Below, piece by piece: positions 33,282 through 41,610 of a stretch of DNA of 62,480 nt. Position 1 is the first letter of the stretch. The number at the start of each line of letters is the position of its first letter. The notes beneath the pieces are model-generated. The model was not told where the DNA came from. It searched no databases and saw only the letters and a list, made by a program, of their open reading frames with translations. The DNA is from DATCJA01 sp050742335 (lineage in GTDB: Bacteria > Acidobacteriota > Vicinamibacteria > Vicinamibacterales > UBA2999): positions 1 through 62,480 of the forward strand of contig JBOGIR010000122.1 in NCBI GenBank assembly GCA_050742335.1, given 5' to 3'. The position numbers and the translations under genes were made by a program.

Positions 33282-34355
33282 ATGTCTGCTTCACGTTTCG
33301 CGAGGTTCCTGCTGACGGCGCCGGTCGTCGCATGGATTGTCCTGCAGGGTGTCCACACGCAGGAGGCGCAGCAACCCGTGAACAGCGGCGCCAACCCGTA
33401 CCGGGTCATGCGGGACTGGGGCAAGCTGCCCGACCGGCCATGGGGCGGGTCCAACGGCGTCGCGATTGACCGCGACGGCAAGTCCGTCTGGGCGGTCGAC
33501 CGATGCTCGCCGGGCACCACGCCGGGCTGTCTGGGGACCAAGGTCAACCCTGTTCACAAGTTCGATGAATCCGGCAAGGAAGTCAGAAGCTTTGGCGGTG
33601 GCATGTTCGTGTGGCCGCATGGCCTTCACGTCGACCAGGATGGAAATGTCTGGGTCGCCGACTCAGGTCATACGACTCCGGACCTGCTCAAGAAGTTTCC
33701 TGGAGAAAAAGACAAGGGGAGCGTCGTGGTGAAATTCAGCCCCGAGGGGAAGGCGCTCATGACGCTGGGGAAGGCCGGTGTGGCTGGAAACCCGCCCGAT
33801 GCCCTGACCGACCCGACGAACGTGTTGACCGATTCAAACGGCGACATCTACGTCGCAGAGAGCCATACCGACGTCGAGAATCCGAATCTCGTCGGACGCA
33901 TCTCGGTGTTCGACAGGACCGGGAAGTTCCTCAGGACGATCGGGAAGACGGGGACCGGGCCGGGCGAGTTCCGGACGCCGCACGCCCTCGTGTTCGATTC
34001 CCGGGGCCGGCTCATCGTCGCCGACCGGCACAATCACCGCATTCAGATCCTGACGAAGGAAGGGAAGTACATCGGGGAATATCGGGAGTTCAGTCGCGCG
34101 AGCGGGGTCGCGATCGACAAGAACGACACCATCTATGCGGCCGACTCCGAATCAGATGCGCGGAGACATCCTGGCTGGCTCAAGGGGATCCGGATCGGGA
34201 GCCTCAAGGACGGCAAGGTAACGATGTTCATTCCGCCGCACAAGACCGACGGGCCAGACGGCGCGATGGGCGAGGGGATCGCCATCGATGCCGCCGGCAA
34301 CTTGTACACGGCGGAAGCCACCGTGAGGGGCGTCACGAAATACAGTAGGCAGTAG
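33282..34355 (+). CDS. secreted NHL-repeat beta-propeller protein
   Basis: 357 residues with signal (hydrophobic ~10-27). NHL blades: 'GGSNGVAIDRDGKSVWAVDR', 'FVWPHGLHVDQDGNVWVAD', 'LTDPTNVLTDSNGDIYVAE', 'FRTPHALVFDSRGRLIVAD', 'RASGVAIDKNDTIYAAD', 'EGIAIDAAGNLYTAE'; the layout resembles peptidylglycine lyase-like and SMP-30-like propellers. Substrate unknown; the His in 'WPHGLHV' and 'TPHAL' are at metal-ligand positions in lyase relatives. The C-terminal four codons and stop (YSRQ*) lie inside the CAGTAGG repeat that follows, so the end may have been rewritten by the repeat. Confidence 0.85.
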   Translation: MSASRFARFLLTAPVVAWIVLQGVHTQEAQQPVNSGANPYRVMRDWGKLPDRPWGGSNGVAIDRDGKSVWAVDRCSPGTTPGCLGTKVNPVHKFDESGKEVRSFGGGMFVWPHGLHVDQDGNVWVADSGHTTPDLLKKFPGEKDKGSVVVKFSPEGKALMTLGKAGVAGNPPDALTDPTNVLTDSNGDIYVAESHTDVENPNLVGRISVFDRTGKFLRTIGKTGTGPGEFRTPHALVFDSRGRLIVADRHNHRIQILTKEGKYIGEYREFSRASGVAIDKNDTIYAADSESDARRHPGWLKGIRIGSLKDGKVTMFIPPHKTDGPDGAMGEGIAIDAAGNLYTAEATVRGVTKYSRQ

Positions 34356-34494
34356 GCAGTAGGCAGGCAGTAGACAGTCGACAGCAGGCAGTAGAGGCAG
34401 TAGGCAGAGGCCGTGGGAGGACGCCGTCAGTGACTGAGGTGCTGATGCTGCCTACCGCTTACCGCTTACTGCTTACTGCCTACTGCCTACTACA
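34342..34494. repeat. CAGTAGG-arm palindrome
   Basis: A 7-base unit CAGTAGG is repeated on the left (AGTAGGCAGTAGGCAGTAGG) and appears inverted on the right (TTACTGCCTACTGCCTACTA) around a ~30-base centre. It overlaps the stop codon of the NHL gene. Confidence 0.85.
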
Positions 34495-34520
34495 GAGAAA
34501 CATCTATTGGGAGGTGTGTC

Positions 34521-35159
34521 ATGCGTCGCACTCGTGTCCTCGTTGTGCTCGTCTTCGCTCCGCTGGCGGCCATTCTGATCGACCAGGCCGCGGCACAGCA
34601 GCCGGCTCGTCCGCCGGTGGGTTTCTTCATAACCAGCTCTACCTCCGGTACGGGCAACCTCGGGGGACTGGCCGGCGCCGACAAGACGTGCCAGACGCTG
34701 GCCGCGGCGGCCGGCGCGGGCAATCGAACGTGGCGGGCCTACCTCAGCACGAACGGCGCCGGCAGCGTCAACGCCCGCGACCGGGTTGGGTCCGGCCCCT
34801 GGTACAACGTCAAGGGCGTGCTCGTCGCGCAGAACCTGGCCGAGCTGCACTCCGACAAGGCGAACATCAACAACGACACGGCGCTTGACGAGCAGGGCCG
34901 GACGATCAATTCGCAGGGCGCGCCGAACCGTCACGACATTCTGACCGGCTCGACGACCGAGGGCCGGGCGACAGAGATGACATGTGAGAACTGGACGAGC
35001 AGCGGCGCGGGCAGCGCCATGCTTGGACATCACGATCGCCTGGCCCGCGGAAATCCAGGCTCGCCGTGGAACTCGGCCCACCCGTCGAAGGGGTGCTCGG
35101 CGGACAACCTGATAGCCACAGGCGGTGCGGGATTGGTGTATTGCTTCGCGGCGAAGTGA
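34521..35159 (+). CDS. secreted DUF1554-like (C-type-lectin-like) protein
   Basis: 212 residues from ATG 34521 with GGGAGG upstream. Signal MRRTRVLVVLVFAPLAAILI then 'DQAAAQ'. The mature part has 'GNLGGLAGADKTCQTLA', 'RTWRAYLSTNGAGSVNARD', 'TSSGAGSAMLGHHDRL' and 'GLVYCFAAK', a pattern seen in DUF1554/endostatin-fold proteins (G-L-x-G-A-D-x-x-C and a late C-F). It is likely periplasmic or surface exposed; three cysteines are visible. Function unknown. It follows a repeat-rich gap and stands alone. Confidence 0.75.
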   Translation: MRRTRVLVVLVFAPLAAILIDQAAAQQPARPPVGFFITSSTSGTGNLGGLAGADKTCQTLAAAAGAGNRTWRAYLSTNGAGSVNARDRVGSGPWYNVKGVLVAQNLAELHSDKANINNDTALDEQGRTINSQGAPNRHDILTGSTTEGRATEMTCENWTSSGAGSAMLGHHDRLARGNPGSPWNSAHPSKGCSADNLIATGGAGLVYCFAAK

Positions 35160-35243
35160 TCAGATCGTTCACGCTTCTCGGCGGGATTCCAATTGCGTGG
35201 GGCGAACCGCTGGGTTCGCCCCACACAATTCGCTATCGCTCCG

Positions 35244-36833
35244 TCAGTTCGTGCCCGGCTTGGCGCTGCTGACGAACTTCGCGAAGTCCGCCCACGGGAA
35301 CGTACGACCCCCGTGGATGGGCGCGATCGTCGTGACATCCAGCTTCAGCCGCTGCACGTTGTTGTAGAACGTCCTGTGCGACGCCGTGACCATCGCCGGC
35401 ATCGGCGCGCCCTGTGCCGGCGGCGTGAACAGGTCAGCCTCGATGACCATCTTCTCCTGCGGCAGGTACGCGATCACCATGCCCTGCGCGTGCTGGAGAC
35501 CCTGGACGTTGTAGATCTCCATGGTTCGTGTCCCGTCGCTCAACACGTGCTTCTGGCCCACCGCCTCGAACGTGTACCCCTCCGACACCTCTTCGGGCGG
35601 GAAGAGCGCCAGGCGGTCGGGCTGCAGCGTCCACGGCCGGATCCAGAGCACCTCCGCGTAGTACGGCAGATTGTTCTGCTGCATGACGATCGTCAGGTTC
35701 TCCGACGCGACGTAGGCGCGGAGGCCGCCGAGGTGATCCCAGTGGTGGTGCGAGCTCACGACGTACCGGATCGGCTTGTTGGGAATCGCCCTCTTGATTT
35801 CGCGAATCACGGCGAGCGAGCGCGCCTCGTTGAGCGGCGCATCGAACACCGTGATGTGGTCGCGGAACTCGACAGCGACGCTGGCGTGTGTTCCGCCGCC
35901 CATGTAGAAGATACCGTTCCCGATCTTCTGCACGTCGACCTGCACGGGCGGCACCTTGGCCGTCCGTACCGCGTCGGGGACGGCAGGCGCGGCGTCGGGC
36001 ACGTTCGCCCGGAGGTTCGAGACGGTGAGGCCGAACGAGTTGTGCCCGCCGCTCACGTTCACGCCCTGCCCCTCCAGGTCGTCATCGAGATCGTGATGCG
36101 CGTGGAAGTTGGTCGGGAACATCACGCCGCCAAAGTCCTTGTAGCCCCCGTAGACGAGCTCGTGATACAGGTCGCCGACGACCGGATTCGGGAGCCACGT
36201 CTGCACGCGCTCCACCAGGTTCTTGCTGTTGATGCCGCACTGCACGCGGTACTTGCCGAGCGCCATGAACGACACGCCGATGATGCGGCCCTTGTTCTGC
36301 TCGTTCCGTTCGGCGGCGATCGGATTGGCCCCCGGCGCCAGCGCCGCCTTGAGGCAGCCGTGCGGTGTCAGCCAGATTTCGAGCTGTCGCACCTCGGCCA
36401 CCGCCGGCTGCGGGACGATATTGGTGCCGTCCACGTTCCAGGCGAAGGTGCCGCTGACGACCCAGTTCCGGCGCTGCTCCCCGACGATCGGGGTGGTGAT
36501 GACCGGTGCGTTGGCGCCGCCGATCGGGCCGCCCTGTCCGGTGCTCGTCCTGAGCCCGTACTCCTCGCGAGAGGACCTGGCCTCGTAGTCGATCGTGCGC
36601 GTATACGTAGTGATGATGGGGGCCGGCCAGTCCATCGCCGGGTTGTAGTTCTGTCCCACTGCGGCCACATACCCCTCAGTCCCGGAGTACTGGATACTGC
36701 GAAGGTTCTCGCCGCCCATCGCCTTGAGGGCGGCCTGCAGCACGGTCCGGGCATCCGGCTCCTGGGCGATCCCCGGCATGCAGACCAGGGCCAGCGGAAG
36801 ACCAACAAGGAGAATCCACAATCTGCCTCTCAT
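35244..36833 (-). CDS. secreted metallo-beta-lactamase-fold protein with N-terminal module
   Basis: 529 residues from ATG 36833 (AGGAGG just upstream); signal MRGRLWILLVGLPLALVCMP. The N-terminal ~280 residues ('ALKAMGGENLRSIQYSGTEG', 'GTFAWNVDG', 'VVGDLYHELVYGGYKDFGGV') look like the outer-membrane lipoprotein-sorting-like module used by secreted acidobacterial hydrolases. The C-terminal MBL domain has 'GGTHASVAVEFRDHITVFDA', the complete metal motif 'SSHHHWDHLGGLRAYV', 'MVIAYLPQEKMVIEADLFTP' and 'IAPIHGGRTF'. Unlike the MBL protein at 28150 its HxHxDH is intact. Confidence 0.88.
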   Translation of the reverse strand: MRGRLWILLVGLPLALVCMPGIAQEPDARTVLQAALKAMGGENLRSIQYSGTEGYVAAVGQNYNPAMDWPAPIITTYTRTIDYEARSSREEYGLRTSTGQGGPIGGANAPVITTPIVGEQRRNWVVSGTFAWNVDGTNIVPQPAVAEVRQLEIWLTPHGCLKAALAPGANPIAAERNEQNKGRIIGVSFMALGKYRVQCGINSKNLVERVQTWLPNPVVGDLYHELVYGGYKDFGGVMFPTNFHAHHDLDDDLEGQGVNVSGGHNSFGLTVSNLRANVPDAAPAVPDAVRTAKVPPVQVDVQKIGNGIFYMGGGTHASVAVEFRDHITVFDAPLNEARSLAVIREIKRAIPNKPIRYVVSSHHHWDHLGGLRAYVASENLTIVMQQNNLPYYAEVLWIRPWTLQPDRLALFPPEEVSEGYTFEAVGQKHVLSDGTRTMEIYNVQGLQHAQGMVIAYLPQEKMVIEADLFTPPAQGAPMPAMVTASHRTFYNNVQRLKLDVTTIAPIHGGRTFPWADFAKFVSSAKPGTN

Positions 36834-37040
36834 ATCTCCTCCTATTTCCAAATTCGCCGATTTCAACGAGCGCCCGGTGCGGCAATCACGCCTGTGCCGA
36901 ATTCGTAGCGAGACGCGCGCCGCGCTCGGCCATTTTGCTGCACCAACACTACTCCAACTACCCCCGCGGCATACAGCAGCACCCGATCGCGCCGCCAGAC
37001 CTTCCTCTTCCGCGCGCGGGCCACGGCTCAAGACGCTCCG

Positions 37041-37757
37041 TCAGGGGACGAGCGGCGCGAGTGGAAACACGAAGACGAACGACAGCGACCACGGGCTGGC
37101 ATCGTCGATGAAGCGTTCCCCGGCGACAACGTCTCCCGCTTTGGGCAGTCCCGTGGCGACGTAGTCCAGCGACACTTCGGCTTCGACATTGCGAAGCCAG
37201 TGACCCTCCCTCAGTCTGTTGAACACGTGGAACGCCGTGTCCCACTCGAAGTTGAGCTTGTGGGTATACACGCTGCCGGCACTGGGCGTCGCGCCGGGGC
37301 TGAACTTGTCCACGACATCAACGTGCGACGAGACCCAGCCGCCGGTATGGCCGGTGTCGAAGAGGTCGAAGTTCACTTCCGTCTCGATCTCGATGCCGTT
37401 GTCGCGAATCCCGCTGCGGCCGGACTCGGTGACCGTTGTGCCCGTGAACGGATGTTCCGCGGTGGTGCCGAAGGGCAGGAAAATCGCCTCCAGTGTGAGA
37501 CCGACGCGCGGAACCGTCGTGGGCACCTCGAGGGCGAAGATCAACTCGAACACCGTGTCTCGCGGTGCGCGCTCGACGACGCCGTCGGCCTCGACGCGGG
37601 GCCGGCTTCCGAGGTTCTCGATTGTCCAGGTCGGCTCGATCTTCAGCTCCGGCGCACAGAGAAACACGCAGCGGGTGTTCTGCGCCACCGCGGGAGTGGA
37701 GACGAGCACGAGCGCGGCCATCGTGAGTCCAACGCGCAGTGCGCGCCACCGAGTCAC
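37041..37757 (-). CDS. predicted secreted or outer-membrane beta protein
   Basis: About 238 residues if GTG 37757 is used, giving a signal 'MTRWRALRVGLTMAALVLVS' with cleavage after 'TPAVAQ'; an ATG at 37895 is in frame but would add ~46 residues that do not look like signal peptide. The mature part begins with two Cys (RCVFLCAPEL) and alternates charged and hydrophobic residues ('VFELIFALEVP', 'VGLTLEAIFLPF', 'LNFEWDTAFHVF', 'WSLSFVFVFPLAPLVP'), the pattern of beta strands ending in an outer-membrane-type C-terminus. Function unknown. It is divergent from the DUF2272 gene. Confidence 0.65.
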   Translation of the reverse strand: MTRWRALRVGLTMAALVLVSTPAVAQNTRCVFLCAPELKIEPTWTIENLGSRPRVEADGVVERAPRDTVFELIFALEVPTTVPRVGLTLEAIFLPFGTTAEHPFTGTTVTESGRSGIRDNGIEIETEVNFDLFDTGHTGGWVSSHVDVVDKFSPGATPSAGSVYTHKLNFEWDTAFHVFNRLREGHWLRNVEAEVSLDYVATGLPKAGDVVAGERFIDDASPWSLSFVFVFPLAPLVP

Positions 37758-37928
37758 GTCCGGCGCTGGAACGTCAGTTGTTTCATGGCGCAAGCTACGC
37801 AAGCAAAGAGCCGATTTCGCGCCACGTACCTTAACACGGCGTACCAAGAGGCTGGGCCCCGCGAGCCCCCGAGCCGGGCGCCGGCCGAGCATCACGTAGT
37901 TGTGCTACTGTCCCTCGGACGATCCGAC

Positions 37929-38984
37929 GTGCGCCTGCGTACACTCGTCCCGCCACTGATCGCGCTCATCACGCTCGCTATCGCACGCGAAGCCTCGGCG
38001 CAGCCGCTCGGCGTCGAACGGCTGCCGCCAGAGGTGTTCGCGGTCGTGCCGCCGTCCGCCCGCGTGCGCGGTGAGCCGGGCGCGATGACCGTTCAGCCGC
38101 GGGCGTGCCGGACACTGCCGACCGGCGACACGAGACGTCGCATCGTCGACGTCGCCGTCCAGGAATGGGGCTTCTTCGGGTTTCGGGTGGCCGACCCGGC
38201 CGATGTCGAGGATGATGCGCCCGGAAACGGTACGGCCAACGCCGATGGTCCTTCACCCGACGGCCGCCGCGGCCGCCGTGGGCGGCTTCCCCCGGCGGAA
38301 GCGGCGCGCGTCGCCGCCTCGATTGCCGGGTACTGGGCCGTCACGCCCGAAGGACCCTGGATCGTGCAGAGGCAGAACGACCGGTGGGAGGGACCGGACG
38401 GCATCGCCGCGCGATGGAACGCCCCGTGGTCGGCTGCGTTCGTGTCGTGGGTGATGTGCGAGGCGGGCCTCGGCGCGACGCATCAGTTCCAACGCGCCAT
38501 CGCCCATCACACCTATATCGACCAGGCGATTCGTGCCCGCGCCGGACGGGCGCCACAGGCGGCCTTTGTAGCCTACGACGCGGGCGAGACGACGATCGCG
38601 CCGGGCGACCTGTTGTGTTCATCGCGCCGCCCCGCCTACCGCACGATTGCGGAGCGCCGCCAGCAGATGGGGGTCGGCGCACGAAGCCATTGCGACGTGG
38701 TGGTCAAGGTGGACGAGGCGCGCGCGCGCATTCACGCCATTGGCGGCAACGTACGGGGAGTCGTCAGCCTGAAACAGCTCCCCGCGATTGACGAGGCAGG
38801 GAGACCGCTGCGGCTGCGCACCGGCGACGGTGAGCGCCCGATGTTCGCCCACCTAAAGCTGCGCGCCGCGCCGATCGACGCGAACGCGCTGGATACGAGC
38901 CCCACCATCGCAGCTCGCTCGCGCCGAGACGTCATCTCCACGGCGCGGCCTCCGGGCAGACCTGGAGCTCAACCCGGTTCCTGA
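37929..38984 (+). CDS. DUF2272 (NlpC-like) secreted protein
   Basis: 351 residues from GTG 37929; signal MRLRTLVPPLIALITLAIAR. After a low-complexity Asp/Gly/Arg linker, the DUF2272 domain shows 'APWSAAFVSWVMCEAGLGA', 'FQRAIAHHTYIDQAIRAR', 'APGDLLCSSRRPAY' and 'SHCDVVVKVDEA', which are the Cys/His positions of an NlpC/CHAP-like fold, suggesting peptidoglycan amidase or endopeptidase activity. The activity is not proven from sequence. The disordered tail is Pro/Gly/Arg rich. Confidence 0.82.
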   Translation: MRLRTLVPPLIALITLAIAREASAQPLGVERLPPEVFAVVPPSARVRGEPGAMTVQPRACRTLPTGDTRRRIVDVAVQEWGFFGFRVADPADVEDDAPGNGTANADGPSPDGRRGRRGRLPPAEAARVAASIAGYWAVTPEGPWIVQRQNDRWEGPDGIAARWNAPWSAAFVSWVMCEAGLGATHQFQRAIAHHTYIDQAIRARAGRAPQAAFVAYDAGETTIAPGDLLCSSRRPAYRTIAERRQQMGVGARSHCDVVVKVDEARARIHAIGGNVRGVVSLKQLPAIDEAGRPLRLRTGDGERPMFAHLKLRAAPIDANALDTSPTIAARSRRDVISTARPPGRPGAQPGS

Positions 38985-39131
38985 TTTCCTCACGACACGA
39001 TTGTTGTCGGCTTGCCTTGATAACTGGCGGGGCGTAGAGTTGGCACCAGGTTGTCCGGAAACGCGCAAGGACCTTTGACTTTTGGCTTACGCACAGGAGT
39101 CACCCCAGCCGGTTGTGTTGATAGGGATACG

Positions 39132-39197
39132 GAACACCGAGACACCGAGACACGCTAGTGGATTGGCCTCGGTGCCTCTGTGCCTCGGTGGTTCGTG
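39132..39197. repeat. CACCGAG-arm palindrome
   Basis: ACACCGAGACACCGAGACAC on the left faces CCTCGGTGCCTCTGTGCCTC on the right. It is a G/C-shifted variant of the CACAGAG family, between the DUF2272 gene and the cytochrome-propeller gene. Confidence 0.8.
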
Positions 39198-39247
39198 ATC
39201 ATCAAGTGAAGTGAGCTCCGGGATTAAGGGCCTGAGGTGAGCGGACC

Positions 39248-41113
39248 ATGACACGAGCAGGGATCGGAGTGCTGATGCTGGCGGCGATCGTTGCCGGCCT
39301 GGGTGGACGATCGAGCGGTGCTGCACCGCAGGCGGTGGCGCAGGCGTCCGGCGCCGGAGGCGGCGGCGCGCGGGTCGTGTCGAGCCTCGTCGGCGCCGCG
39401 CGAGCGATGGACGGAACCCTTCTGGGGGGCGTCGTCGTCTCGGCGCGCGCGGTGGCGAAGAGCGTCACGACCTCGGTGTTCACCGACGATCGAGGCGAGT
39501 ACGTGTTTCCGTCGCTCGAAAACGGCCAGTACCACGTGTGGGCGCAGGCGGTGGGATATGAGACGGCGCGAGCCACGGTGACCATCGAGGCGACGCGCCA
39601 GGCCCGCCAGGCCTTCACGTTGAGCACGATCGAAGACATTACGCCGCACGTCTCGGGATCGGAATGGCTCGCGGCACTGCCCGAGGACACCAAGGAGCAG
39701 CGCCGCGCGAAGGAGATCTTCCGCGCCAACTGCACCGCCTGCCATAGCCCCGCCTATGCGCTGCAGAACCGGTTCGACGAAAGCGGCTGGCGCGCGGTGA
39801 TCATGTTCATGGAGCGAAACACGGGCACAGGCGGGATCAACCGGCACTCGACCATCGTCCATCACCGGGACGACCTGGCCCGGTACCTCGCGGCCGTGCG
39901 CGGACCGTCATCCCCCCCGCTGACATTCAAGCTCCAGCCGCGGCCGGCCGGCGACGCCGCCCGAGTCGTGGTCACCGAATACGACATCCCCCTGGCCGGG
40001 GCGAGAACGGAGCGGGCGTGGAACGACGGCAGCGACTGGTCGCTGGGGTGGCCGACCGCGTCGCTGGGCGCCCGGTGGATCCACGACGTGCTCGCCGACG
40101 ACACCGGCAACGCGTGGGGGACCAGGGACAGAGGCCCGGCGGACATGACGCTCTTCAAGGTCAACACCACGACCGGACAGGTCACCGGGTTCAGCGTGAA
40201 GAACGGCCAGAACACCCGGCGGTCGCACTCGATCGCCAAGGACCGGAACGGCATCATCTGGTTCGATGGCGGGGACGGCACGCTGGGCCGGCTCGATCCC
40301 AAGACGGAGGCATTCGAGATGTTCACGCCTCCGCTGAACATGGGTGGTGGCCAGCTCACCACAGTGGATGTGGACGCGCAGGGCAAGATCTGGGGTGCGA
40401 CCACGGGCGGCGCGAACCGCTTCGACCCGGTCACCAGGACATGGATGCACTTTACGAGCCTGTCTTTCGCCCGCAACTTCGTGTACGGCACGGCCGGCGA
40501 CGCCGAGGGCAATGGCTGGTGGACCCAATACACCCTGGACCGCGTGGTCAAGGCCGATCCGAGGACGGGCAAGACGTACGAAGTGGTGATACGGCCGCCC
40601 TGGCTGGACAAACGCGAAGACGTGATCACGGCAGCCGATCGCGAGTGGTACACGTCGATGGGGGCGATGTCCTGGGGCAACATCAACACCATTCCGTACG
40701 GGCAGCAGCCCCGCCGGCTCGGGGCGGACAAGCGCGGCGATTCGGTGTGGGTGCCGAACAATGCAGCCAGCAACTTGGCAAAGATCAACATCCACACACT
40801 CGAAACGAAGTACTACCCGGTTGAAGGCAATCCCTATTTCGTGACGGTCGACAAGGATTCCAACGTCTGGACGAATCTGTTCATCGACGCAAAAGTCGGA
40901 AAGTTCAATCCGCGAACGGAACAGTGGACGTATTACACGCTGCCCAGCCGCTGCGAGTCGCGCAACATCTCGGTTGACGACATCCGCGGCGATGTGTGGA
41001 TCCCCTGCGCCAACACGAGCCGCGTGATTCGCCTGCGGTTCAGGACGGCGGCAGAGATCCAGATCGGGGCAGACCCCAGTGATGCGTCGACTCAATGCAT
41101 CACTGGGGTCTGA
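39248..41113 (+). CDS. cytochrome c / beta-propeller fusion (virginiamycin-B-lyase-like)
   Basis: 621 residues with signal (~5-28). Order: a carboxypeptidase-regulatory-like domain ('TDDRGEYVFPSLENGQYHVW'), a c-type haem site 'NCTACHSPAYAL' (CxxCH) at ~162 with a distal 'MFMERNTG' Met, then a propeller with blades such as 'SHSIAKDRNGIIWFDGG', 'LTTVDVDAQGKIWGATTGG' and 'PYFVTVDKDSNVWTNLFI', as in Vgb/SMP-30 proteins. A haem-bearing propeller in the periplasm suggests an oxidoreductase linked to the next cytochrome c. The last residues (DPSDASTQCITGV) are encoded by a hairpin, so the end has been rewritten. Confidence 0.82.
   Translation: MTRAGIGVLMLAAIVAGLGGRSSGAAPQAVAQASGAGGGGARVVSSLVGAARAMDGTLLGGVVVSARAVAKSVTTSVFTDDRGEYVFPSLENGQYHVWAQAVGYETARATVTIEATRQARQAFTLSTIEDITPHVSGSEWLAALPEDTKEQRRAKEIFRANCTACHSPAYALQNRFDESGWRAVIMFMERNTGTGGINRHSTIVHHRDDLARYLAAVRGPSSPPLTFKLQPRPAGDAARVVVTEYDIPLAGARTERAWNDGSDWSLGWPTASLGARWIHDVLADDTGNAWGTRDRGPADMTLFKVNTTTGQVTGFSVKNGQNTRRSHSIAKDRNGIIWFDGGDGTLGRLDPKTEAFEMFTPPLNMGGGQLTTVDVDAQGKIWGATTGGANRFDPVTRTWMHFTSLSFARNFVYGTAGDAEGNGWWTQYTLDRVVKADPRTGKTYEVVIRPPWLDKREDVITAADREWYTSMGAMSWGNINTIPYGQQPRRLGADKRGDSVWVPNNAASNLAKINIHTLETKYYPVEGNPYFVTVDKDSNVWTNLFIDAKVGKFNPRTEQWTYYTLPSRCESRNISVDDIRGDVWIPCANTSRVIRLRFRTAAEIQIGADPSDASTQCITGV
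41073..41110. repeat. hairpin at the end of the cytochrome-propeller gene
   Basis: GACCCCAGTGATGC and GCATCACTGGGGTC are perfect 14 bp inverted arms around CGTCGACTCAAT, followed by the short palindrome GGGGTCTGACCCC. It contains the gene's stop and looks like a REP-type element acting as transcription end. Confidence 0.75.
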
Positions 41114-41135
41114 CCCCGTTAGGCCGTTAGGAGCG

Positions 41136-41576
41136 ATGGAGATGAGCCGACGGTGCTTGTGGTGCGTGGCGGTGCTCGTGACGATGACACCGCTCGCCAT
41201 GACGTCAGGGGGCCGGGCCCAGCAGAACGGAGAAGCCCGGGCGACAGTCCCCACCGTCGTCCGTGAGGAGTACGATATGCGGACGTTCATGGCCCCGCTC
41301 GCGCTGACCGAGACGGAGCTGAAGGGCCGTGCGCTCGTCGCCCAGCGCTGCGCCAATTGCCACGGGGGCGCGCCGCCGCGAAACCCCGGTCCACTCCTCG
41401 GGCGCGAGACCGTCGAGAAGCGGGGCGAGGCCTTCATCCGCGAGAAGGTCCGGAAGGGGTCGCCGGTCATGCCCGGCTTCGAGTACACCCTGGAGCCGGC
41501 GCAGATCGACCAGATCGTTGCATTCCTGAAGACCTTCACGCCGTCCCCACGCGGTCAGGCCGCCGCGCAGGATTAG
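41136..41576 (+). CDS. monohaem c-type cytochrome
   Basis: 146 residues from ATG 41136 with AGGAG upstream. Signal (hydrophobic ~6-24). One haem site 'AQRCANCHGGAPPRNPGPLL' (CxxCH) and axial Met in 'GSPVMPGFEYTLEP', then the conserved 'IDQIVAFLKTF' C-terminal helix: a class I cytochrome c. It lies 22 bases after the cytochrome-propeller gene and should be cotranscribed with it and perhaps with the amidohydrolase; electron acceptor for the fusion protein is an inference. Confidence 0.9.
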   Translation: MEMSRRCLWCVAVLVTMTPLAMTSGGRAQQNGEARATVPTVVREEYDMRTFMAPLALTETELKGRALVAQRCANCHGGAPPRNPGPLLGRETVEKRGEAFIREKVRKGSPVMPGFEYTLEPAQIDQIVAFLKTFTPSPRGQAAAQD

Positions 41577-41610
41577 TCGCGGCCGCCGGCCTTTTCGAGG
41601 AAGGTGAATC

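Noticed and set aside
35193..36908. A 571-codon plus-strand frame
   Set aside because: It lies opposite the MBL-fold gene at 35244-36833, which has a signal peptide and complete metal motif; the opposite frame has only Arg/His/Val-rich filler.
39908..41539. A 543-codon minus-strand frame
   Set aside because: Opposite the cytochrome-propeller and cytochrome c genes, both of which have CxxCH sites and signals on the plus strand.
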